NCBI GenBank assembly: GCA_937975655.1
Contig: CALJTZ010000205.1
Span: 1-5,540, forward strand
Reading direction: 5' to 3'
Length of the DNA stretch: 5,540 bases
Source: an uncultured Synechococcus sp.
Lineage (GTDB): Bacteria; Cyanobacteriota; Cyanobacteriia; PCC-6307; Cyanobiaceae
Numbering within the stretch: the stretch's first letter is position 1; the number at the start of each line of letters is the position of its first letter. The notes below the pieces were generated by a model. The model searched no databases and was not told where the DNA came from. It saw only the letters and a program-made list of their open reading frames with translations. Positions 1 through 5,130 of the stretch are shown piece by piece. The translations under genes were made by a program, and so were the position numbers.

Positions 1-152
1 GCGGCGCGGGCGGCGGCGGCGCGGCCACCGCGGCCAACCCGGGCGGCCGGGTGCGGGCGGTGATCACCCCGCGTGTGCCGGCGGAGCCGGCGCCGGCTGC
101 GGCCGATGGTTCCGGCCTGAAGTCCTCGCCCAGCCTCGGGGACCGGCGTTGA
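1..152 (+). CDS. C-terminal end of a probable LptA/OstA-like LPS transport protein (5' partial)
   Basis: An open frame (codons beginning at base 3) enters from the left edge and stops at TGA 150-152, giving about 49 residues. The tail starts with a Gly/Ala-rich run (GAGGGGAATA), continues with a short conserved-looking stretch (GGRVRAVITPR) and ends hydrophilic (DGSGLKSSPSLGDRR). No domain is visible in this fragment. The assignment is inferred from position: in picocyanobacteria an OstA/LptA-like periplasmic protein, which bridges the inner-membrane LPS extractor to the outer membrane, commonly precedes lptB, and the ending resembles what I recall of those proteins. The stop overlaps the lptB start (TTGA), which implies translational coupling. 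The first 26 bases contain no A or T. It could be another envelope protein; the coding frame itself is much surer than the name. Confidence 0.55.
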   Translation, partial: GAGGGGAATAANPGGRVRAVITPRVPAEPAPAAADGSGLKSSPSLGDRR

Positions 153-937
153 GCGTCACGCTCGACAGCCCCGCGGCCAGTCCGGCCGCACCGGCTGCCG
201 CTGCCGGCAGCCGGCTGGAAGTCGACGGCCTGCAGAAGCGCTACGGCTCGCGCCAGGTCATCAAGGACGTGCACCTGGCCGTCGGCCCCGGCGAGGTGGT
301 CGGCCTGCTGGGCCCCAACGGCGCGGGCAAAACCACCACGTTCAATCTGGTCACCGGGTTGCTGCGTCCCGATCAGGGTGAGGTGCTGATGGATGGCCAG
401 TCGGTCGCCGCCCTGTCGATGCCGGACCGGGCACGCCTTGGCATCGGCTACCTGCCCCAGGAGGCCAGTGTGTTCCGCACCTTGAACGTGCGCGACAACC
501 TGATGCTTGCCTTGCAGGAGAGCCGCACACCGCGAGCCCTCTGGCGGGAACGGGTGGAACAGCTGGTGGATGAATTCCATCTGCGGCCGTTTGTGCATCG
601 CCGCGGCTTCCAGCTCTCCGGAGGTGAGCGGAGGCGTTGCGAAGTAGCCCGTGCCCTGGCCGTGGGTGAACAAGGCCCCCGCTATCTGCTCCTGGATGAG
701 CCCTTCGCCGGTGTGGATCCCCTGGCCGTTGCCGACCTGCAGGGCCTGATCGGTCGGCTGCGAGAGCGCGGCATGGGGGTGCTGATCACCGATCACAACG
801 TGCGCGAGACCCTCTCCATCACGGATCGGGCCTACATCCTCACGGAGGGCAGCATTCTGGCCAGCGGCCCATCGCGGGAGATGGCCAATGATCCCCTGGT
901 GCGACGCCATTACCTCGGCGAGGGTTTTCGGTTGTGA
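149..937 (+). CDS. lptB: LPS export ABC transporter ATP-binding protein LptB
   Basis: This 262-residue cytoplasmic ATPase powers extraction of lipopolysaccharide from the inner membrane as a dimer bound to LptF/LptG-type permeases. All ABC ATPase motifs are present: Walker A GPNGAGKT at 55-62, Q-loop Gln104 in YLPQEASVF, signature LSGGE at 156-160, Walker B LLLDEP at 180-185 with catalytic Glu184, D-loop GVDP at 188-191 and H-switch His216 in TDHNVRE. The YLPQEASVFR and TDHNVRETL stretches are typical of LptB rather than of amino-acid or metal importers. The start is TTG, the only start-type codon visible upstream of the ABC core in this frame, and it overlaps the previous stop. A weak purine stretch (GGGGA, 138-142) lies 6 bases upstream. 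Residues 6-21 form an Ala/Pro-rich extension that makes the protein about 20 residues longer than E. coli LptB. Its stop overlaps the start of the permease gene. Confidence 0.93.
   Translation: MSVTLDSPAASPAAPAAAAGSRLEVDGLQKRYGSRQVIKDVHLAVGPGEVVGLLGPNGAGKTTTFNLVTGLLRPDQGEVLMDGQSVAALSMPDRARLGIGYLPQEASVFRTLNVRDNLMLALQESRTPRALWRERVEQLVDEFHLRPFVHRRGFQLSGGERRRCEVARALAVGEQGPRYLLLDEPFAGVDPLAVADLQGLIGRLRERGMGVLITDHNVRETLSITDRAYILTEGSILASGPSREMANDPLVRRHYLGEGFRL
920..924 (+). promoter_or_regulatory. Ribosome binding site of the lptF/lptG-family gene
   Basis: GAGGG lies 9 bases before the GTG at 934, inside the lptB coding region. It supports the 934 start over the in-frame ATG at 1018 and fits re-initiation by ribosomes finishing lptB. 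Confidence 0.55.
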
Positions 938-2139
938 GTGTGAGCCCAACGTCTTTGCCGCTGCCCCTGCAGCGCGCCGTGAACACCCTGCAACGCCAGT
1001 GGCAGCGCCTGCCGCTGATGGATCGTTGGCTCGGTAGTGAACTGACCGGGCCACTGCTGTTCGGCATCGCCGCCTTCACCGCCGTCTCCCTCTCCGTGGG
1101 CGTGGTGTTTGAGTTGGTGCGCAAGGTGGCGGAGGCCGGTTTGCCCTTCCTGGCGGCGGGCCAGGTGCTGGGCTTGCGGTTACCCGGCTTCCTGGTGCTC
1201 TCGTTTCCGATGGCCACCCTGATGGCCACCCTGCTGGCCTACAGCCGCCTTTCCAGCACCAGCGAGCTCACGGCGCTGCGCAGCGTGGGGGTGGCCACCT
1301 GGCGGATGGTGATGCCGGGTTTAGTGCTGGCGGCCTTGATGAGCCTGCTCACGTTTGTGTTCAACGACGCCATCGTGCCCAGCGCCAATCTGGCTGCCTC
1401 CAACACCCTCGACCGCTCCCTGGGCAAGGCGGTGGCGGCAGAAAAAGGAAAGAACGTGGTGTATTCCCGCTATGGACGCATCCGCACGCGGGCCAATCCC
1501 AACGATTCGATCCCGGGGCTGTCCCAGTTGTTCTATGCCCGCGAATTCAAGCAGGGGCAGATGAATGAGGTCACCGTTCTGGATTTCTCCCGGGAGGGTC
1601 AGCAGCAGATGTTGATTGCTGAGAAAGGGGTCTGGGATGAGACCCGCAGCATGTGGGAGTTTCGTAAGGGCCGGATCGTGAATATCGACTCCGCCAACAA
1701 GACCACCACCTCCGCCGATTTTGATCGCTATTACTACCCGTTCACCAGTGCCCCCCGGGATGTGGGCAAGCTGCCCAGCGATGCCGCCCAGATGACAGTG
1801 GCCCAGGCCCTCGAGGCCGAGCAGTTGCTGGAGGATTCCGGTGATCTCAAGGAGGCCCGCAGACTGCGGGTTCGCATCCAGGAGAAGTTCGCCTTTCCCG
1901 CCATCTGCCTGGTGTTTGGCCTGATCGGCAGCAGCCTGGGGGTGCGACCCAATTCACGCACCAGCCGCAGCCAGGGTTTCGGCATCAGCGTGCTGCTGAT
2001 CTTTGGCTACTACCTGATGTCCTTCATCTTCAGCTCCCTGGGCGTGAAGGGCACCCTGCTGCCGTTCTTCGCCGCCTGGACCCCTGTGCTGATCGGCTTG
2101 GCCGGTGGACTTGTGTTGCTCAAGCAGGCCAGCCGCTAA
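934..2139 (+). CDS. LptF/LptG family (YjgP/YjgQ) LPS export permease
   Basis: This 401-residue inner-membrane permease is the partner of LptB in moving LPS from the membrane to the periplasmic bridge. Hydrophobic segments lie near residues 41-63, 83-107, 124-145, 316-337, 348-370 and 374-397. That gives the family layout of three helices, a large periplasmic domain (about 150-290, expected to be a beta-jellyroll) and three more helices. SELTALRSVG at 110-119 corresponds to the cytoplasmic coupling helix that docks into LptB. Only one permease is seen here, whereas E. coli uses an LptF/LptG pair. A homodimer, or a second gene elsewhere, is therefore implied, and I give no F or G symbol. The GTG start overlaps the lptB stop (GTGA) and has GAGGG 9 bases upstream. 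The alternative ATG at 1018 (Met29, MDRWLGSEL) is where clear family similarity begins, so the first 28 residues are less certain. Confidence 0.9.
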   Translation: MSVSPTSLPLPLQRAVNTLQRQWQRLPLMDRWLGSELTGPLLFGIAAFTAVSLSVGVVFELVRKVAEAGLPFLAAGQVLGLRLPGFLVLSFPMATLMATLLAYSRLSSTSELTALRSVGVATWRMVMPGLVLAALMSLLTFVFNDAIVPSANLAASNTLDRSLGKAVAAEKGKNVVYSRYGRIRTRANPNDSIPGLSQLFYAREFKQGQMNEVTVLDFSREGQQQMLIAEKGVWDETRSMWEFRKGRIVNIDSANKTTTSADFDRYYYPFTSAPRDVGKLPSDAAQMTVAQALEAEQLLEDSGDLKEARRLRVRIQEKFAFPAICLVFGLIGSSLGVRPNSRTSRSQGFGISVLLIFGYYLMSFIFSSLGVKGTLLPFFAAWTPVLIGLAGGLVLLKQASR

Positions 2140-2196
2140 ACCCCGCTGTGCCGCGGCAGACTGACCCCCTCATCCAGACCTCACCTCTCCAACCCT

Positions 2197-3111
2197 GTGA
2201 CCGATCCGGTTCTGCTGCTGGGCCTGGGCGCCTTTGCCCTGTTGCTGCTGGCCCTGCCCCTGTCCTTCTGGAGTGTCAGCGGCGCTGGCAAGGGCAGCAG
2301 TGTGGTGCGGCTGCTGGTGGCTGGCGCCAACCTCGCCCTCACGGCCCAGCTGGTGCTGCGCTGGTGGCAGTCCGGCCACTTCCCGATCAGCAACCTCTAC
2401 GAGTCCCTCTGTTTCCTGGCCTGGGCCTCCACCCTCACCCAGTTGCTGGTGGAGCGCTCCTATCCCTCCCCCTTGGTGGCGGCAGCCGCAACACCGATTG
2501 GCCTGGGTTGTGTGGCCTTTGCCAGTTTCGCCTTGCCCGATCAGCTCCAGCAGGCTGCCCCGCTGGTGCCGGCCCTGCGGTCCAGCTGGCTGATCATGCA
2601 TGTGAGCGTGATCATGGTGAGCTACGCAGCCTTGCTGGTGGGCTCCCTGCTCTCGGCTGCCGTGTTGGTCACCGATCGCGGCCAATCCCTGGAATTGCGC
2701 AGCAGCTCCATCGGCAGTGGTGGCTACCGCCAGGCCCAGCTGGCCGCCGATGGCGGGGCTGCCGGGCTCAACCTGTCCAGTAGCAGCATCTCCCTGAGCG
2801 AGCAGCTGGACAGCCTCAGTTATCGCACCATCACCGTCGGCTTCCTGCTGCTGTCGATCGGGATCGTGAGTGGTGCCGTGTGGGCCAATGAGGCCTGGGG
2901 CAGCTGGTGGAGCTGGGACCCGAAGGAAACCTGGGCTCTGATCTGCTGGCTGGTCTACGCCGCCTATCTGCACACCCGCCTCAGCCGTGGTTGGCAAGGT
3001 CGCCGGCCGGCTCTGGTGGCTGTGGCCGGTTTTGTCGTGATCTGCGTCTGTTACATCGGCGTGAACCTGCTGGGCATCGGCCTGCACAGCTATGGCTGGT
3101 TCCTGAGCTGA
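2197..3111 (+). CDS. ccsA: Cytochrome c biogenesis protein CcsA (ycf5 type, WWD heme-handling domain)
   Basis: This 304-residue integral membrane protein of system II cytochrome c maturation carries heme across the membrane and, with its Ccs1/ResB-type partner, presents it to apocytochromes c on the lumenal/periplasmic side. The diagnostic tryptophan-rich WWD motif WGSWWSWDPKETW is at 234-246. Candidate heme-ligand histidines are His135, His259 and His297. The 38-residue spacing of the last two and their placement around the WWD motif fit the CcsA family. Several hydrophobic helices are visible, including 4-26, 36-56, 91-113, 130-158, 211-230, 247-262 and 273-296. A hydrophilic Ser/Gly-rich loop (about 160-205) is longer than in compact homologues. 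The start is GTG with no clear ribosome binding site in the C-rich 57-base gap after the permease gene. Naming varies: some databases call this same family CcsB. Its partner is not in the window. Confidence 0.93.
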   Translation: MTDPVLLLGLGAFALLLLALPLSFWSVSGAGKGSSVVRLLVAGANLALTAQLVLRWWQSGHFPISNLYESLCFLAWASTLTQLLVERSYPSPLVAAAATPIGLGCVAFASFALPDQLQQAAPLVPALRSSWLIMHVSVIMVSYAALLVGSLLSAAVLVTDRGQSLELRSSSIGSGGYRQAQLAADGGAAGLNLSSSSISLSEQLDSLSYRTITVGFLLLSIGIVSGAVWANEAWGSWWSWDPKETWALICWLVYAAYLHTRLSRGWQGRRPALVAVAGFVVICVCYIGVNLLGIGLHSYGWFLS

Positions 3112-3139
3112 ACCCTCGCTCACACCGCGGCATGGCCGC

Positions 3140-3167
3140 AAAAAAGGGGGGCTAGGCCCCCCTTTTT
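3140..3167. terminator. Bidirectional intrinsic terminator between ccsA and rpe
   Basis: The hairpin GGGGGGC-TAG-GCCCCCC (3146-3162) has a 7-bp GC stem and a 3-base loop. It is flanked by A6 on the left and T5 on the right, which extends the pairing to 12 bp and gives a U-tract on both strands. It lies 28 bases after the ccsA stop and 28 bases before the end of the convergent rpe gene, so it can end both transcripts. Cyanobacteria lack Rho, so such hairpins carry the termination load. Confidence 0.92.
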
Positions 3168-3195
3168 CATTCGTCCGCCCTGCTCAGGACCGCGA

Positions 3196-3879
3196 TCAGG
3201 CAGCCACGGCCACGGGGCGCTTGCTGTTGCGGATGCCGGTGATGGCGTCGGCGTAGCTGGGCTGGTTGAACACGCCGGAGCCACTCACGATGGCGTTGGC
3301 TCCCGCCTCGATCACCTTCCAGGCGTTCTCGGCCTTGATGCCACCGTCCACCTCGATCCAGGGGTCGAGGCCGCGCTCATCACACATGCGGCGTAGGTCG
3401 CGGATCTTCTGCACCTGGTTCTCGATGAAGCTCTGGCCGCCAAAGCCAGGGTTCACGCTCATCACCAGCACCAGATCGCACAGCTCCAGGCAGTACTCGA
3501 GGGTGTCGAGCGGGGTGCTGGGGTTGAGCACCGCGCCGGCCATCTTGCCGAGATCCTTGATCTGGGCGAGGTTGCGGTGCAGGTGGGGGCATGCCTCCAC
3601 CTGGACGGAAATGATGTCCGCACCCGCCTTGGCGAAGTCGGCCACGTACTTCTCCGGCTCCACGATCATCAGGTGCACGTCCAGGGGCTTCTGGGTCACC
3701 GGGCGCAGGGCCTCCACAATCAGGGGACCGATGGTGATGTTGGGCACGAAGCGGCCGTCCATCACATCCACGTGGATCCAGTCAGCACCGGCCTCATCAA
3801 CGGCGCGAACGTCCTCACCCAGGCGGGAGAAGTCGGCCGAGAGGATCGACGGAGAGATCACCAGGGGCTTGGTGCTCAT
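3196..3879 (-). CDS. rpe: Ribulose-phosphate 3-epimerase
   Basis: This 227-residue cytoplasmic enzyme interconverts D-ribulose 5-phosphate and D-xylulose 5-phosphate in the Calvin cycle and the oxidative pentose phosphate pathway. It is a TIM barrel with the family signatures SPSILSADF at 9-17 (Ser11), HVDVMDGRFVPN at 36-47, DVHLM at 67-71, NPGFGGQSF at 143-151, EVDGG at 176-180 and the phosphate-binding SGSGVF at 199-204. Metal and catalytic residues are all present: His36, Asp38, His69 and Asp178, the two aspartates acting as the acid/base pair. The chosen ATG (3879-3877) gives MSTKPLVISPSILSADF and has AGGA 6 bases upstream. The frame stays open upstream to 3984, but that part would run through the promoter region and does not resemble the family. 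It is convergent with ccsA and divergent from glpX. Confidence 0.97.
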   Translation of the reverse strand: MSTKPLVISPSILSADFSRLGEDVRAVDEAGADWIHVDVMDGRFVPNITIGPLIVEALRPVTQKPLDVHLMIVEPEKYVADFAKAGADIISVQVEACPHLHRNLAQIKDLGKMAGAVLNPSTPLDTLEYCLELCDLVLVMSVNPGFGGQSFIENQVQKIRDLRRMCDERGLDPWIEVDGGIKAENAWKVIEAGANAIVSGSGVFNQPSYADAITGIRNSKRPVAVAA

Positions 3880-3885
3880 GGAGAG

Positions 3886-3889
3886 TCCT
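3886..3889 (-). promoter_or_regulatory. Ribosome binding site of rpe
   Basis: AGGA on the minus strand lies 6 bases before the ATG at 3879. It decides the start in favour of MSTKPLVIS rather than the upstream in-frame ATG at 3984. Confidence 0.7.
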
Positions 3890-3910
3890 GCGGGGCGAAG
3901 GGAGTGAGGA

Positions 3911-3916
3911 ATTGTA
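3911..3916 (-). promoter_or_regulatory. Probable -10 element of the rpe promoter
   Basis: TACAAT on the minus strand matches the sigma-70 type -10 consensus at 5 of 6 positions. It sits in an AT-rich island of an otherwise GC-rich region. It would place the transcript start about 25 bases before the rpe ATG. No good -35 hexamer is visible at 16-18 bases spacing (the candidates are AACTCG, GAACTC and AGAACT), so the promoter may depend on an activator or be weak. The element lies within a direct repeat, AATTCC-TAC-AATTCC on the minus strand (3908-3922). Confidence 0.5.
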
Positions 3917-3959
3917 GGAATTCGCCTGAACGCGAGTTCTGGCGGGCCTGCGCGGCCAC

Positions 3960-3972
3960 CACTGATACAGTG
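3960..3972 (+). promoter_or_regulatory. Inverted repeat over a possible glpX promoter -10
   Basis: CACTG-ATA-CAGTG is a perfect 5-bp inverted repeat with a 3-base spacer. It overlaps TGaTACAGT (3963-3971), which reads as an extended -10 (TG, one base, then TACAGT, 4 of 6 matches to TATAAT). This is the best + strand promoter candidate in the rpe/glpX gap and would give a leader of about 110 bases. An operator at a promoter often has this geometry, but a short palindrome can arise by chance. Confidence 0.3.
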
Positions 3973-4020
3973 AGCGGCGCTCAAAGCCTGAGAGCCCCTG
4001 CAGCCGCTGGAAGCTGAGCC

Positions 4021-4080
4021 CCACAGCCCGCTCCCCGCCGCTTCGGCACCGCTCCCCCGCTCAAGCCCCTTCCCCCCGCC
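4021..4080 (+). other. C-rich leader upstream of glpX
   Basis: By my count 38 of these 60 bases are C and only 10 are G, so the presumed glpX leader would be largely unpaired. The stretch has no start codon with a convincing reading frame and no clear hairpin. The reason for the bias is not visible. A Rho loading site is unlikely because cyanobacteria lack Rho. Confidence 0.4.
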
Positions 4081-4088
4081 GGACTGCT

Positions 4089-5093
4089 GTGGATCGCACC
4101 CTTATCCAGGAAATTCTCGAGGTCGTCGAACAGGCCGCCATCGCCTCTGCTGAGCTGACCGGCCTGGGCAAGAAGGACGAGGCCGATGCCGCCGCTGTGG
4201 AGGCCATGCGCAAGCGCATGGGGCAGATCCAGATGCAGGGCCGCATCGTGATCGGCGAAGGCGAGCGCGACGAAGCTCCGATGCTGTACATCGGCGAGGA
4301 AGTGGGCAGCGGCACCGGCCCTGGTGTGGACTTTGCGGTGGATCCCTGCGAGGGCACCAACCTCTGCGCCAACAGCCAGCGCGGTTCCATGGCTGTGCTG
4401 GCCGCCTCGGACCGCGGTGGCCTGTTCAATGCCCCCGACTTCTACATGAAGAAGCTGGCCGCTCCCCCGGCTGCCAAGGGCAAGGTGGACATCCGCAAGT
4501 CGGCCACCGAGAACATTCAGATTCTCAGCCAGTGCCTTGGTCTCGCCGTGAGCGAGCTCACCATCGTGGTGATGGACCGCGCGCGCCACAAGGACCTGAT
4601 CGCCGAGATCCGTGCCACAGGTGCCCGGGTTCAGCCCATTTCCGACGGTGACGTGCAGGCCGCCATTGCCTGCGGTTTCGCCGGCACCGGCACCCACTGC
4701 CTGATGGGCATTGGCGCCGCTCCCGAAGGTGTGATCTCCGCCGCCGCCATGCGGGCCCTGGGTGGCCACTTCCAAGGTCAGCTGGTGTATGACCCCGCCG
4801 TGGCTCAGACCTCCGAGTGGGCCGACTACACCAAAGAAGGCAACATTGCCCGCCTCAACGAGATGGGCATCACCGATGTGGACAAGATCTACGAGGCCGA
4901 GGAGCTGGCCTCTGGTGAGAACGTGGTGTTCGCCGGCAGCGGCATCACCGACGGCCTGCTGTTCCACGGCGTGAAGTTCGAGAAGGACTGCACCCGTACC
5001 AGCTCCCTGGTGATCAGCACCCTGGACAACACGGCACGCTTCACCAACACCATCCATATCAAGGACGGTGCCCAGAGCATCGCGCTGAGCTGA
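4089..5093 (+). CDS. glpX: Class II fructose-1,6-bisphosphatase / sedoheptulose-1,7-bisphosphatase
   Basis: This 334-residue cytoplasmic enzyme removes the 1-phosphate from fructose 1,6-bisphosphate and sedoheptulose 1,7-bisphosphate. In cyanobacteria this bifunctional enzyme is a control point of ribulose bisphosphate regeneration. The GlpX-family metal-site residues are visible: Asp33 (KKDEAD), Glu57 (IVIGEGERDEAP) and Asp85/Glu88 in DPCEGT. Other conserved blocks are QRGSMAVLAASDRGG at 97-111, VMDRARHKDLI near 162, SDGDVQAA near 183, GTGTHCLMGIGAAPEGV near 199-215 and AGSGITDGLLF near 282-292. The GTG start has only a weak GGA (4081-4083) upstream, but it gives the full-length cyanobacterial N-terminus, MDRTLIQEILEVVEQ. 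It is divergent from rpe, another Calvin-cycle gene, and hemA follows 37 bases later, an order known from picocyanobacteria. Redox control of this enzyme is plausible but cannot be read from the sequence. Confidence 0.97.
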   Translation: MDRTLIQEILEVVEQAAIASAELTGLGKKDEADAAAVEAMRKRMGQIQMQGRIVIGEGERDEAPMLYIGEEVGSGTGPGVDFAVDPCEGTNLCANSQRGSMAVLAASDRGGLFNAPDFYMKKLAAPPAAKGKVDIRKSATENIQILSQCLGLAVSELTIVVMDRARHKDLIAEIRATGARVQPISDGDVQAAIACGFAGTGTHCLMGIGAAPEGVISAAAMRALGGHFQGQLVYDPAVAQTSEWADYTKEGNIARLNEMGITDVDKIYEAEELASGENVVFAGSGITDGLLFHGVKFEKDCTRTSSLVISTLDNTARFTNTIHIKDGAQSIALS

Positions 5094-5117
5094 GTTCATC
5101 CCCTAATCAGCGCTATC

Positions 5118-5121
5118 GAGG
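5118..5121 (+). promoter_or_regulatory. Ribosome binding site of hemA
   Basis: GAGG lies 9 bases before the hemA ATG at 5131, in the 37-base gap after glpX. No terminator or clear promoter is visible in this gap, so hemA may be read through from glpX. Confidence 0.5.
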
Positions 5122-5130
5122 TCTGCCTCC

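Noticed and set aside
1..50. GGC/GCG-rich repeats at the left edge, as a possible repeat element
   Set aside because: They read in frame as a Gly/Ala-rich protein tail in a high-GC genome, so no separate repeat is needed to explain them.
2148..2783. A 211-codon + strand frame overlapping the start of ccsA
   Set aside because: The product is Pro/Gly/Ala/Arg-rich without motifs, while the ccsA frame over the same bases has clear family similarity and membrane helices.
2170..3141. A 323-codon open frame on the minus strand opposite ccsA
   Set aside because: Its composition is Gln/Gly/His-rich with no motif, it covers the strongly supported ccsA gene, and it would start in the terminator region.
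3880..3984. A 35-residue N-terminal extension of Rpe from the upstream in-frame ATG
   Set aside because: The extra residues do not resemble the family. The inner ATG has AGGA 6 bases upstream, and TACAAT lies inside the would-be extension.
3577..4017. A 146-codon + strand frame opposite rpe and the rpe/glpX gap
   Set aside because: It is antisense to conserved rpe codons, shows no family pattern, and crosses the promoter region.
3981..5099. A 372-codon open frame on the minus strand opposite glpX
   Set aside because: It is rich in Gly, Ala, His and Val with no recognisable domain and mirrors the codon bias of glpX, which is certain. In high-GC DNA such antisense frames are expected.
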